Positions 33,305 to 42,653 of a DNA stretch of 64,000 nucleotides are shown here, in pieces. A model generated the notes under the pieces. It saw nothing but the letters and a program-made list of their open reading frames with translations. It was not told where the DNA came from and searched no databases. How positions within the stretch are numbered: the first letter of the stretch is position 1; the number at the start of each line of letters is the position of its first letter. The stretch comes from Planctomycetota bacterium. GTDB taxonomy: Bacteria; Planctomycetota; Planctomycetia; Planctomycetales; Planctomycetaceae. A program made the position numbers and the translations under genes. The stretch is taken from NCBI GenBank assembly GCA_003388505.1, contig QQVO01000016.1, forward strand, positions 1-64,000. The letters run 5' to 3'.

Positions 33305-35143
33305 ATGGCGATGTGCTCTGCGGCGAAGCTGACGAACATCGTCCTGCTCTCGCTGCTTGCTGTGCCGGCCTTGGCCGGTTCGACTTGCGCGGATGAGACC
33401 GGTGAGATTGTGATCGAGCGGGTGGAATGGGGGTTTGACGGAAAGGCCGTGGAGCAGACGTTTGTGCCGCTGTCGGTTCTGATGCGGAACAATTCACCAT
33501 CGCCGGTGGAAGGTACGCTGAGGCTGACGAAGTCGGTGCAATTGACGCAGCAGGTCGGCGCGGCCTACGAGCAGACGTTCTATCTGTCGGGCGAATCGAG
33601 CCGCTGGGTGCAGTTGACGCCGTACGTGATCGACGACTTCGAGAACTGGTCGCTGCGCTGGGGGGAGGGGCGCGACGAGACGATGAGCATTCCGACTCCG
33701 CGGATGGGGAAGCCGGCGACGGTGCTGGTTGTTGATCCGAACATCGTTTCGGGACGCGGGGGCGCGATCAGGCGTTTTGATCCGATGCGGTTTCCGGTCT
33801 CGGTGACGGGGACGGACGCCCTGGGGGGCGTGGTCTTCGATCGACCGCCGGGCTGGCAGGGGGCGAGAGAAGCGGCGTTTCTGGAATGGCTCATGCGGGG
33901 CGGACGCCTCACTCTGCTGCTGGACGAGAACGGAGTCTATCCCACATTCGCCGGTGACCTGGCGCCGCTGAATCGACAACGGGAGCGGTTTTTCGTCGGC
34001 GCGGGTGTGGTGCAGCGGATTCCATTGACCGCGCCGGAGATCGACGCGGAGACCATGATGACGCAGATTCTCAAGGAGGAGACTGAGGATGGCGGTCCGC
34101 CGCAGACGGCGCTCACCAGCATCTCGCTCTACGGCGGCGCGATGAGTTGGGACCGCGACCGAGACCTGTTTGACAACCTGCGGCAGGCGGTCAGCTTTCA
34201 TCGCCGCTGGTGGCTGATTTACGCCGGGGTGCTGCTGTACCTGCTGGCGCACTATCCCGGTTGCTATGTGCTGGGCCGCAAGGCGGCGCAGTGGCGCAAC
34301 TTCTATGCGGGGTTCCTTGGTGTGTCGGTTGCGTTCTCGCTGCTGTTCGCGGAGATCGGGCGGGTCGGCGGGGGAGAGGCGAACCGGATTCGAACGGCGG
34401 CAATAGCCCGGCAACTGGAGGAGGGGTTGTATGACACGACCGGCTGGTCGTGCCTGGCGGCTGTGACGGGGGACGACTACGAAGTCGCGCATGAGGGGAG
34501 CGGCAGCCTCTATTCCACATGCCAGCAGATGGAGCGGGTGAACGGCACGATTCGGCTGGATGCGGGCGTGTTCCAGGTGGAGATGCCGCCGGCCTCGACG
34601 CGAACGCTTCTGCACCGTGGCCGAGTCAAGGGACCGCCGCTGGGACTTGCGATTCAGGAGTTCCAACGGGACGAAGCGGGGCTGTCTCGATTGTCAATCA
34701 CTGTGGGCGACGACTTCCCGCGCACGGCGGCAAGCGCCTATGCGTGGCATGGCCCAAGAATCTACGAACTGGCCGTCGCGGGAGACGAACTCGTGCTGTC
34801 GAATCGAGGCGAAGACGGGCTGTCGTTCCTGACGACGCCGGACTACTCGGGACGATGGAGCTTGCGGCGAATCGGCCTGTGGGGCACTCCCCTCGCCGTG
34901 CAGGAGGAGCAGCGCGATGAAGAGGAGTTGTTTCAGGAACTGGAGCGGGTTCTGATCGGGAATTCGTTCGGCACATCGGGACGCATCGACCAGAGACAGG
35001 CTTCGCTTGCGGATCATCTGGTCCGCATGTTCGTGTACGCTCCGTTGCCCGAAGCGTTTCACGCCAGGGGGCCGGACTTCACCGACGAATACGGTTACGT
35101 GCTGTACGTCGTCGACCTGCCGGCGCCCGACGCGATTGAGTGA
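33305..35143 (+). CDS. Exported and membrane-anchored protein of unknown function
   Basis: 612 residues if started at the ATG at 33305, which begins an apparent signal peptide (CSAAKLTNIVLLSLLAVPALAG). The first part (about 25-300) is beta-rich with a block like a Rossmann or GATase-like fold ('FLEWLMRGGRLTLLLDENGVYP'). Two membrane helices follow (RRWWLIYAGVLLYLLAHYPG and FYAGFLGVSVAFSLLFAEIG), then a second soluble region. I do not recognise the family. It is directly followed by an ABC-2 permease gene and probably acts with it, but no ATP-binding protein gene lies between or next to them. Confidence 0.6.
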   Translation: MAMCSAAKLTNIVLLSLLAVPALAGSTCADETGEIVIERVEWGFDGKAVEQTFVPLSVLMRNNSPSPVEGTLRLTKSVQLTQQVGAAYEQTFYLSGESSRWVQLTPYVIDDFENWSLRWGEGRDETMSIPTPRMGKPATVLVVDPNIVSGRGGAIRRFDPMRFPVSVTGTDALGGVVFDRPPGWQGAREAAFLEWLMRGGRLTLLLDENGVYPTFAGDLAPLNRQRERFFVGAGVVQRIPLTAPEIDAETMMTQILKEETEDGGPPQTALTSISLYGGAMSWDRDRDLFDNLRQAVSFHRRWWLIYAGVLLYLLAHYPGCYVLGRKAAQWRNFYAGFLGVSVAFSLLFAEIGRVGGGEANRIRTAAIARQLEEGLYDTTGWSCLAAVTGDDYEVAHEGSGSLYSTCQQMERVNGTIRLDAGVFQVEMPPASTRTLLHRGRVKGPPLGLAIQEFQRDEAGLSRLSITVGDDFPRTAASAYAWHGPRIYELAVAGDELVLSNRGEDGLSFLTTPDYSGRWSLRRIGLWGTPLAVQEEQRDEEELFQELERVLIGNSFGTSGRIDQRQASLADHLVRMFVYAPLPEAFHARGPDFTDEYGYVLYVVDLPAPDAIE

Positions 35144-35216
35144 GGCGGGCCGGTCATCCCGCGCAGTCCAGCCGCGCGTTCGCTGAAATCGATCAACCGA
35201 AGGGCGACCACCGTCC

Positions 35217-36779
35217 ATGCTGCACGGCGCGCTGGCACTGCTGTCTCGATCGCTGCGGGAGGGGGCTCGCTTCCGCCGGGCGCATGCGTTTCGGATCATC
35301 AGTCTGCTGATCGTGCTGGGGATGCTGGCGGCGGCGCAGGCGGGCGCGGGATCGGTCGGAGCGCCGGGACTGCGATTTTTTGAGCTGATCTGTTTTCTCA
35401 TCGTCGCGCTGATCACGCTTGCGGGCTTCAGCTTCTTCGCGACTCCAATTTCTGAAGAGAAGGACGACGGGACGCTCGCGCTGTTGAAGTTGGCGGACCT
35501 GTCGCCACTGTCGATGCTGCTGGGGAAGTCGACGAGCCGGCTGGCGGCCGCGCTGCTGTTGTTCGTGGGGCTGTTTCCGTTTTCGCTGCTGGCCGTGACG
35601 CTGGGCGGTGTGACGGTGCACCAGGTGTGGTCAGCGTTCGTCGCACTGGCGGCCTACATGGTTCTGGTGGCAAATGTGGGACTGTTGTGCTCGGTGATCA
35701 GTCCGAATTCGCGAGCGGCGGCGGCCCTGATGTTCCTGATAACGCTGCTCTTTCTGGGCCTCGTTCCGCTGCTGCACTCTTCGTACGGTCTCTACCGGTG
35801 GGACGACTCGCGCACGCTGATCGGCGATCTGGCGGTTGCATGCCGGCCTGTGGTCGGGTTCGTGCACGATGCGTCGGTCATCGTGCGATTGCAGTCCATT
35901 CTGGCGACCGGATTCGACGCATCGGCCGTGAGCGTGCAGGTTCTCGCGAGTCTGGGAGGCGGTGCGGCGTGTTTCGCGGCCGCCTGGCTGCTGTTCGATC
36001 GCTGCACCGAGACGGCGGTGAGCGGTCGCCCGTTCCGATCCGGACCGACGGGAACCTCAGCGCGGTTCTTCCGCGTTCCGAGGCTCGTCTGGCGCGTCTG
36101 GCGTTGGCCGCTGGTGTGGAAAGACTACCACTTCATTGCCGGCGGTCCGCTGATCACGGCGATGAAACTGGTGCTCTATCCAGCACTGATCGTGCTGATC
36201 ATCTGGCAGGAAGACTGGCTGTTTGCGCTGTTTTATGTTTCGTCGTTCGACGCCGCATGGGGTGCGACGGCGGTGATTGCAGTATGCGAACTGATCTACT
36301 ACGCGAGCAGCATGTTTCAGCACGAGCGGCGCGCCGGCGCGCTGCCGACGCTGGTGCTGCTGCCGTACTCGACGTGGACCCTGACTGCGGCGAAAGCGAC
36401 CGGCTGCCTGCTGGGGGGCATTCCGACTGCGCTGCTGATCGGATTCCTCTCGGTCGTCCTCGTGGACGATTCTCTGGCGGCGAATCCCTGGAGGGTCGAG
36501 GGGATCGTCGCCCTGCTTGTGCTGCTGGCGGTGTTGTTGCAGATCACGGCACTGAACTCGCTGGTTGTGCGGTGGGGGGCGGCGCCGTTGGCGGTGGCGA
36601 TCCTGTTGATTGCCGGCGGCTGCCTGCTGCCGGCGCTGGGGGCGATTATGGCGCTGCTCGCCGAACCCGATGCGAGTGAATATGCTGAACTCGTGCCGGT
36701 GCTGTACGCCGGCGGCGTGTTGACCGTCATCCTGCAGTTTCTGATCGGCAACCGATTGCGGGCCGCAGCGGCGGCGTAA
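35217..36779 (+). CDS. ABC-2-type transporter permease
   Basis: 520 residues with ten to twelve predicted membrane helices in two halves. The N-terminal block RFFELICFLIVALITLAGFSFFATPISEEKDDGTLALLKLADLSPLSMLLGKSTSRL is the pattern of ABC-2 and Cu-processing/lipid export permeases, where 'EEKDDGTLxLL' is a helix near the membrane. No ATP-binding partner is seen in the neighbourhood, so it may pair with an ATPase encoded elsewhere, or the ATPase may sit outside the shown operon. Confidence 0.8.
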   Translation: MLHGALALLSRSLREGARFRRAHAFRIISLLIVLGMLAAAQAGAGSVGAPGLRFFELICFLIVALITLAGFSFFATPISEEKDDGTLALLKLADLSPLSMLLGKSTSRLAAALLLFVGLFPFSLLAVTLGGVTVHQVWSAFVALAAYMVLVANVGLLCSVISPNSRAAAALMFLITLLFLGLVPLLHSSYGLYRWDDSRTLIGDLAVACRPVVGFVHDASVIVRLQSILATGFDASAVSVQVLASLGGGAACFAAAWLLFDRCTETAVSGRPFRSGPTGTSARFFRVPRLVWRVWRWPLVWKDYHFIAGGPLITAMKLVLYPALIVLIIWQEDWLFALFYVSSFDAAWGATAVIAVCELIYYASSMFQHERRAGALPTLVLLPYSTWTLTAAKATGCLLGGIPTALLIGFLSVVLVDDSLAANPWRVEGIVALLVLLAVLLQITALNSLVVRWGAAPLAVAILLIAGGCLLPALGAIMALLAEPDASEYAELVPVLYAGGVLTVILQFLIGNRLRAAAAA

Positions 36780-36800
36780 TCGAAACGGGTGCAGGTCTGT

Positions 36801-37886
36801 ATGCCCACGAACGGATCACCGCCTGTGCGGCGTGCGTTTCGCTGGAGGCGCTGGGCGGCGGCGCTGATCGTACTGACGCCGTTTGCACTGCTGGGGGCGC
36901 GCTCTATCAACGTGCTGAGGCAACGCGCAGCGCGAGAACGGATTGAAGCGACCGGCTGGCACGTCGTGTATGACGATCCCGAGCCGACCCGGAACTTCGT
37001 TCAGCAGTGGCTGTTGCAGGTTCCGCATGTCAATAACTACGTCGCGAACTTGTTGACGGTTGAAAAGTCGAACGTCCTCCGCGTCACAATTATCGACGGA
37101 GATACGCCCGCCGTGGAGGATGACCTGTCGTTGCTTTGCAGTCTGCCGGTGCTGGAGGCGCTTCAGATTCACAAGGCGGAACTGTCCGAGGAGGACGTGG
37201 CTCTGATCGGTTCCCTGACGACGCTCAAGCGATTGAACATCACCTGCAACTCGCTCGAGGACTCCGAGGTGCAGGAATTCGCGGACCTGGAAGATCTGCA
37301 ACGGCTGACGATCTCCGCCGAGCGCGTGACCGACGAGGGGCTGGCTCATCTGCGCGGGCTGCAGCGATTGACTCTGGTCGACGTCCCGATGACGCGGGTC
37401 CATGGGACCGCGTTCCGCGATTTCGCATCGCAGAAGACTCTTGAGGCTGTGAGTCTGGGGGCGTTCGCCGACGTGGAAGGTCTGTCGGCGATCGCCGGCT
37501 GCGAGCGGCTGGAATGGCTGGTGCTGGTCGACAGCCGGCTCGACGACGCCGGGCTGAGGCCGATCGCCCGCCTGAGCAGTCTCAACAACCTGACGGTCTC
37601 CGGGCCGACGAGCGTCACCGACCTGTCTCCTCTAGTTGAGTTGCCGCGATTGACGACGCTGACGCTCGACGGCCCTCATTTGCGGTTCGATGGTTTGCGG
37701 GGACTTCAGCAGGCGCCGGCGCTTGAGAAACTCGTCCTCACAGCCGGCCGCCTCAACGACGCCGGGCTGGAGGAGTTCACCCCGCCGGCTTCACTCATGG
37801 ATCTGCGGCTGTATCATACGTCGATCTCGGACGAGGCGTTCGACCGGTTTGAGGAGCGGTATCCGGAGATTGACCTGTGGCGTTAA
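36801..37886 (+). CDS. Membrane-anchored leucine-rich-repeat protein
   Basis: 361 residues. An N-terminal basic segment and one hydrophobic helix (AALIVLTPFALLGARSINVL) anchor the protein. From about residue 90 on, leucine-rich repeats of about 24 residues run to the C-terminus (LPVLEALQIHKAELSEEDVALIGSLTTLKRLNITCNSL; VTDEGLAHLRGLQRLTLVDVPM; LPRLTTLTLDGPHL). LRR proteins are common in planctomycetes and bind protein partners. The start at 36801 was chosen over a GTG at 36789. It is 21 bases after the ABC permease and may be co-transcribed. Confidence 0.82.
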   Translation: MPTNGSPPVRRAFRWRRWAAALIVLTPFALLGARSINVLRQRAARERIEATGWHVVYDDPEPTRNFVQQWLLQVPHVNNYVANLLTVEKSNVLRVTIIDGDTPAVEDDLSLLCSLPVLEALQIHKAELSEEDVALIGSLTTLKRLNITCNSLEDSEVQEFADLEDLQRLTISAERVTDEGLAHLRGLQRLTLVDVPMTRVHGTAFRDFASQKTLEAVSLGAFADVEGLSAIAGCERLEWLVLVDSRLDDAGLRPIARLSSLNNLTVSGPTSVTDLSPLVELPRLTTLTLDGPHLRFDGLRGLQQAPALEKLVLTAGRLNDAGLEEFTPPASLMDLRLYHTSISDEAFDRFEERYPEIDLWR

Positions 37887-37952
37887 CGGCCGCGCTCCCC
37901 GATCGACGCCGCTCGGCCTTTCTGTCCGCGATGCCACCACGGAAGGGAAGTC

Positions 37953-38822
37953 ATGCACGTCACAATTACTGCCGTCGGTCCTGACAATCGCGGGCTGGCG
38001 GATCCGATCGTGCATCATGTGGCGTCGGCGGGGGCGAACATCCATGAAATCCAGATGTACGACCACGACCTGGAGCGGCTGTTTGCGATGCTGCTGCGCG
38101 TCGACTGGCCGGAGGACCGGGGTTCGATCGCTGATCTGCGTGAACGGATGGACGAGATCGGGCGGATGAAAGGGCTGGCCGTGCGGACCTGGTCGCGCGA
38201 TGAACACGATCGTGCGCCCCGGCTGGCGATCTGCACCACGTATCGGCCCGAACCGCCGCTGGCGATTCTGCGGGACATCCGGGACGGCCGACTGAAGGCG
38301 CAGGCGGCCGTGATGATCGGCAACCGGGACGCCTGCCGCGGCATTGCCGAGCAGTTCGGAGTCGACTTTCACAACATCGGCGACGGGAAAGGAGTTCCCG
38401 ACAATTCACAGCTTGAGCGTCTCTGCGACGAGTACCACGTCGACTACATCGTTCTGGCGCGGTACATGCGGGTGCTTCCGGCGCGAACCTGCTGGGAATT
38501 CGCCGGCGGGCGGATCATCAATCTGCACCACGGCCTGTTGCCGTCGTTTCCCGGATTCCGCCCGTACCATGACGCCCACAGCCGGCACATGCTCACCTAC
38601 GGAGCGACCGTGCACTTCATCGTGCCGGAACTGGATGCGGGGGAACAGATCATTCACCAGACGACGTTCACCGTCCCGCCGGGGACGCCGCTGGAAGAGA
38701 TCATCCGGCAGGGGCAATCGGACAACGAGCCGCAGTGTCTCGCCGAAGGTGTGCGGCGGGTGATCGACCGGGAAGTCGAACTGCATTTTCACCGGGTGGT
38801 GCGGCCGAGCGGAGGGGAGTGA
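37953..38822 (+). CDS. purU: Formyltetrahydrofolate deformylase
   Basis: 289 residues; hydrolyses 10-formyl-tetrahydrofolate to formate and tetrahydrofolate, balancing the one-carbon pool and supplying formate for PurT. An N-terminal ACT domain (about 1-80: ITAVGPDNRGLADPIVHHVASAGANIHEIQMYDH) precedes the formyltransferase domain (about 88-280). The catalytic triad of the family is present: Asn190, His192 (INLHHGLLPSFPG) and Asp228 (LDAGEQIIHQ). The usual HHSFLPAF reads HHGLLPSF. The start at 37953 gives the expected first strand. It is convergent with the DUF4392 gene. Confidence 0.93.
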   Translation: MHVTITAVGPDNRGLADPIVHHVASAGANIHEIQMYDHDLERLFAMLLRVDWPEDRGSIADLRERMDEIGRMKGLAVRTWSRDEHDRAPRLAICTTYRPEPPLAILRDIRDGRLKAQAAVMIGNRDACRGIAEQFGVDFHNIGDGKGVPDNSQLERLCDEYHVDYIVLARYMRVLPARTCWEFAGGRIINLHHGLLPSFPGFRPYHDAHSRHMLTYGATVHFIVPELDAGEQIIHQTTFTVPPGTPLEEIIRQGQSDNEPQCLAEGVRRVIDREVELHFHRVVRPSGGE

Positions 38823-38881
38823 AGCAGAGGGACTACGGATGCGAGGGCGGGGATGCAGGGAGTTGGCGCGCGACCAGGGAC

Positions 38882-39919
38882 TTACGTCCCCGGCTCGCCA
38901 TGTGAGTCGAGGCCGAGAGCTTCGCGGATGCCGTTCCAGGGCTGGATGTAGGTGATGAAGGGCAGGCCGTCGACGGTCGGCTGCTGGAGCCGCGTGACTC
39001 CGTCGACCGCGGGGCCCTCGTTGACAAGCAACTCGAGCAGTTCCTCGTGACGTTGTTGCGTCCAGTCTCGCAGCACGTCGACCCGAAGCTGGATCCGCGC
39101 GACCGCCGCTGCGAGAGCGTAGGCCGCCCAATTGCTTGTGCCGGCGAGAATCGTCCAATCGGTCACGGTGCGGCAGACGATCTTCGGGCCGTGTCCGCCG
39201 TTGACCAGCGGGTGCACCAGTTCCCAGGCGAAACGGCCGATCCCGATTTCGTTTCCGCCGTCGCACATTCCGATCGTTTTCAGATCGGGCCGCAGTCGCG
39301 CGGCCTCCTCGAACAGCAGGTGCAGGGGAGCGGTCGTCGCGTCCAGGGACTCGCCCCGCATGTTCAAACAACATCCCCGGCCGGACTCGGGCACGATGCG
39401 CTGGAACTCATCCGCAGGCGGGGGGCCATTGCGGTTCTGAGCGCGCATCGTGTCGAGCGTGTGGCTGGGACCGACTCGTTCCACGGCGATGAGGTGAGTC
39501 AACTGTTGCAACTCGGCGAGGAATTTTCGCCGCCACGAGTGTGCGGCGCGCGGGTCCAGGGGACACTCCAGAACGTTCGCCTCTGTCCCGAGCGCGTGTC
39601 TTGCAACCGTGCGGAGCGGAGCGACGTTGACGGAATCGGTGACGAAACTGACGGTCGCCCCGAGACGCATCAGAGCCGAGCCGAGCACGATCGCGCCGAG
39701 CGGACCGTCTGTTTCGGTGTGAAAGCCCGCGCCAGTCGGGATGGCGAAGCCGGTCACGATCGCCACATGCCGCATGTTGGCCGCAAGGTGCCGGGCCGCC
39801 AATTCGAGTTCTCCCAGTCCTAACGCGGACGCGGCGCCGCCGGCGAGCAGTCCCCGTTGTGCGGGGTCGATCCGAATCAGCGACTCGATGCGCCTGATGG
39901 CCAAAGTGACCGACGACAT
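38882..39919 (-). CDS. DUF4392 protein, D-glutamate-cyclase-like
   Basis: 345 residues from the Met at 39919. The domain matches the C-terminal domain of mitochondrial D-glutamate cyclase and bacterial DUF4392 proteins: VTGFAIPTGAGFHTETDGPLGAIVLGSAL near the N-terminus, and the family's MCDGGNEIGIG block. The human protein converts D-glutamate to 5-oxo-D-proline; the bacterial homologue may do likewise or act on a related substrate. Upstream frame continues for 75 codons but without conservation. Its neighbours (PurU convergent, Rieske divergent) do not indicate a pathway. Confidence 0.83.
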   Translation of the reverse strand: MSSVTLAIRRIESLIRIDPAQRGLLAGGAASALGLGELELAARHLAANMRHVAIVTGFAIPTGAGFHTETDGPLGAIVLGSALMRLGATVSFVTDSVNVAPLRTVARHALGTEANVLECPLDPRAAHSWRRKFLAELQQLTHLIAVERVGPSHTLDTMRAQNRNGPPPADEFQRIVPESGRGCCLNMRGESLDATTAPLHLLFEEAARLRPDLKTIGMCDGGNEIGIGRFAWELVHPLVNGGHGPKIVCRTVTDWTILAGTSNWAAYALAAAVARIQLRVDVLRDWTQQRHEELLELLVNEGPAVDGVTRLQQPTVDGLPFITYIQPWNGIREALGLDSHGEPGT

Positions 39920-40499
39920 GCGTTTGCTGTTGACTCCAGATCGATCGGCGGCGTTCAGGACATCTCGCAGAGAGAAATGCCGCGCGGCCCAGGTGGCGGG
40001 TTGGCGGCACTGTGAATAGCGTACCGCATCGGCAGGCCTCGAACACGCCCGTGCGGTGCACGGCGTGTCAGACGGCGTGATGCCGACGGTCGGCCGCGTT
40101 CGGGTCAAGCGGGCTGCGTTGTGCAGCGGGGACACGTTCTGCAATGCTTGCTCCGCCGGTGCGAAGCGGAAGTTTCCATCGCTCGTAGGGGGGGCCTTCC
40201 CACGACGACAGCCCGTTCGGCCCCATTCCCACGGCTGGGAATCGTGTTTTTGCCGCTTCCTGTATCTGAGAATCCAAATCGAGGGTGTTCGGGGCGGTTG
40301 TCACGGTCAGTTTCACCTGCCATGATTCGCTCGGCCAAAGCCGTCTGTCTGCGACTTGCGGTTCACGTCTGAACGGCGTTGCCGACCGCACGGGATGGCA
40401 ACGGCGACCGCGAGGGACGATTTTTCGATTCATCGCAACGACTTTGGCCGGCAGTCTCTGCGCCCGGTTAGCGGCGCTGCATCAGACCCCCAGTAGACG
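39920..40499. other. Divergent spacer upstream of the respiratory locus
   Basis: 580 bases with no credible gene on either strand. It should contain the promoter of the minus-strand DUF4392 gene and the promoter of the long respiratory locus beginning at 40500. I see no strong hairpin, heptad array or recognisable box; this is the largest spacer near that locus and the best place for its main promoter. Confidence 0.5.
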
Positions 40500-41627
40500 A
40501 TGGCGAAAGAGAAACTGACGACGGCTGAGATTCTCGCGCAAGCCCGCCAGCAGGGAGCGGCCGGCAGCGGAGGATCGTCCGGTGACGCGGGACAGCCTGC
40601 GGATCCGCCTGCCGCGGCCGACCCACAGGCGGAGAGTGCCGCAGCCGGAGAGGCGGCGTCTGATGCCCCCGCCGCACCGAAGGGGGCTTCTGATACCCCC
40701 GCCGCACCGAAAGGGGCGTCGGCGACCCCCAAGTCAACGGCGGACATTCTGGCTGCGGCCCGGGCCCAGGGCAGTGGTTCGTCCGAGAAGCCGGCGGCTG
40801 CGAAACCGCAAGCGGCGAAACCGGGCGGGGCTCCGAAGTCGACGGCCGACATTCTGGCCGCGGCCCGCGCGCAAGGGGCGAGTGGCGCGAAGGCGGCTCC
40901 GTCGGCGGGTGACGATGCTGAGAAACCAGCCAAGGAAAAGCCTGCTGCGAAACCGCGAGCGGCGGGGGACCGCCCGCCGCTTGAGGAAATGGTTCGGCGG
41001 ATGCATGAGGGCAAGCCGGCGGAAACCAAGCCGGCGCGTCCGAAACTCCCGTCCAAACCTCCGCTGCCTGCGCGGCGGCCGGAGTCGGCGGTTTCCCGCC
41101 GCGCCTTTCCCGCCGCGATGATCGCGTCAATTGCCGCGATCGTGATGACTCCCTTCGCGCTCGGCATGGGGCTGCTGGCTTTAATCGGGGGCCTGTGGTC
41201 GCTGCTGGGCGCCCGTTTCATGATGCCGAACATGGTTGTGGAGCTTCCGTCGCAGTTCAAAGTCGGCCCGCCGTCGGATCTTCCCCCCGGGGCCGTCTCC
41301 GAGAAGTTCAAAGCGAGCCGGGGTGTCTGGCTGGTGCGGTCCGACGCATACAACGGCGAGGACATCATCTACGCGCTGGCGTCGGTCTGTACGCATCTGG
41401 GGTGCACTCCCAACTGGCTGGAAGGCGAGCAGAAATTCAAGTGCCCGTGCCACGGGTCGGGCTTTTATATCAGCGGCATCAACTTCGAAGGTCCCGCTCC
41501 GCGGCCTTTGGAGCGAGTCGGTTTGCGGCTCGCCGAGGACGGCATGCTCGAAGTGGACAAGAGTGTGAAGTTTCAGGAAGAACTCGGGCAGTGGCAGGAT
41601 TCGAAATCGTTTGTCGCTTTGGGGTGA
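40500..41627 (+). CDS. Rieske 2Fe-2S protein with repetitive Ala/Pro-rich N-terminal arm
   Basis: 375 residues. A long disordered N-terminus (1-200) has three copies of a 13-residue helix-like motif: residues 7-19 (TTAEILAQARQQG), 79-91 and 114-126 (both STADILAAARAQG). A membrane helix spans about 203-236. The C-terminal Rieske domain has CTHLGC (Cys297, His299, Cys302) and CPCHGSG (Cys315, Cys317, His318), so the [2Fe-2S] His/Cys ligands and disulfide Cys are intact. It is the first gene of the locus and should be the high-potential iron-sulfur subunit of the quinol oxidising complex. The arm is cytoplasmic by topology and is a likely interaction or regulatory segment. Confidence 0.95.
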   Translation: MAKEKLTTAEILAQARQQGAAGSGGSSGDAGQPADPPAAADPQAESAAAGEAASDAPAAPKGASDTPAAPKGASATPKSTADILAAARAQGSGSSEKPAAAKPQAAKPGGAPKSTADILAAARAQGASGAKAAPSAGDDAEKPAKEKPAAKPRAAGDRPPLEEMVRRMHEGKPAETKPARPKLPSKPPLPARRPESAVSRRAFPAAMIASIAAIVMTPFALGMGLLALIGGLWSLLGARFMMPNMVVELPSQFKVGPPSDLPPGAVSEKFKASRGVWLVRSDAYNGEDIIYALASVCTHLGCTPNWLEGEQKFKCPCHGSGFYISGINFEGPAPRPLERVGLRLAEDGMLEVDKSVKFQEELGQWQDSKSFVALG

Positions 41628-41730
41628 ATCGGTCGTCGGTCCTCAGTTGTCGACGAAAGCAGCAGCGGCGCCGATTGTGAAACCGCGTCTGTTCACTGTT
41701 CCGGGATGGTGCAGCGCGAATGCAGAACAC

Positions 41731-41765
41731 TGATCGCTAAAAACTGACCACTGGCCACCGACAAG
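41731..41765 (+). repeat. Heptad array before the cytochrome b6-like gene
   Basis: TGATCGC, TAAAAAC, TGACCAC, TGGCCAC, CGACAAG in 7-base steps, ending one base before the ATG at 41767. No GGAG-type ribosome site is visible between array and start. Confidence 0.75.
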
Positions 41766-41766
41766 C

Positions 41767-42540
41767 ATGTCCGTCGTCGAGTACATCCGAAATACACAGG
41801 TCTGGAAAAGCGTCTTCCGCCATCCGGCGCCGTATGACCGGCGCAACCGTGCGGTGGTGATGCTGACCAACTTCTTCCTGCATCTGCACCCGGTTTCAGC
41901 GAAACAGGGGGGGATCGCGCTCTCCTACACCTGGTGCATGGGGGGGGTGACGTTCTTCCTGTTTCTGGTGGAAACGCTGACCGGCGTGCTGTTGATGTTT
42001 TACTACCGGCCGACGCTGGAGTGGGCGTTCACGGACATCCGCGCCTTGCGGGACGTGACCACGCTCGGCGTGATGCGCGAGATCCACCGGTGGGGCGCTC
42101 ACGCGATGGTGATCACCGTCTGGCTGCACATGTACCGGGTGTTTCTGACCGGCAGCTACAAGCCGCCCCGCGAATTCAACTGGGTGATCGGCGTGCTGCT
42201 GCTCGTGCTCACGCTGCTGCTGTCGTTTACAGGGTATCTGTTGCCGTGGGACCAGTTGGCGATCTGGGCGATCACGGTGGGGTCGAACATGGCGCGGGCG
42301 ACTCCGATTCTGGGGCATGAGGGGCCCGGCTTTCAATTGCTCAACATCGGGGGCTTCGAGCTGATTACCAAGGGGAGCGATGCGCGCTTTCTGCTGCTCG
42401 GCGCCCGCGAAGTGGGGGAAGAAACACTCAACCGTTTTTACATTCTGCACTGCGTGGCGATTCCCCTGGTGGTGGCCACGCTGATTGCGATTCACTTCTG
42501 GCGGGTCCGGAAAGACGGCGGCATCAGCCAGCCGTTGTGA
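41767..42540 (+). CDS. Cytochrome b6-like subunit (N-terminal cytochrome b)
   Basis: 257 residues with four core membrane helices. Four His ligands of hemes bL and bH sit in the expected pairs: HRWGAHAMVITVWLHMYRVFLTG in helix B, and the pair in helix D near FYILHCVAIPLVVATLIAIHFW. The Gly and Arg positions around the hemes (ETLTGVLLMFYYRP, FTGYLLPWDQLAIWA) fit the cytochrome b/b6 family. It takes electrons from quinol and passes one to the Rieske center and one along the b hemes. The C-terminal half is encoded separately, as in b6f-type and many bc complexes with split cytochrome b. Confidence 0.96.
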   Translation: MSVVEYIRNTQVWKSVFRHPAPYDRRNRAVVMLTNFFLHLHPVSAKQGGIALSYTWCMGGVTFFLFLVETLTGVLLMFYYRPTLEWAFTDIRALRDVTTLGVMREIHRWGAHAMVITVWLHMYRVFLTGSYKPPREFNWVIGVLLLVLTLLLSFTGYLLPWDQLAIWAITVGSNMARATPILGHEGPGFQLLNIGGFELITKGSDARFLLLGAREVGEETLNRFYILHCVAIPLVVATLIAIHFWRVRKDGGISQPL

Positions 42541-42551
42541 CGGAGGGGTTG

Positions 42552-42652
42552 GTAGTCAGTTGTCAGTTTTTGGTTGTCAGCGACAGGGATTTTTTGAACG
42601 GGTGTGTGGCTGATAGCCAATAGCCATCAGCGACTCGCCACCGGCCATTAGC
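42552..42652. repeat. Inverted and direct heptad arrays between the two cytochrome b genes
   Basis: Left, in reverse orientation: GTAGTCA, GTTGTCA, GTTTTTG, GTTGTCA, GCGACAG (42552-42586). Right, forward: TGATAGC, CAATAGC, CATCAGC, GACTCGC, CACCGGC, CATTAGC (42611-42652), ending one base before the ATG at 42654. Both arrays keep a strict 7-base step. Confidence 0.75.
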
Positions 42653-42653
42653 C

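Noticed and set aside
39920-40499. Small minus-strand open frame in the spacer before the Rieske gene
   Set aside because: No domain, high Arg/Pro content, and likely promoter region for two divergent genes.
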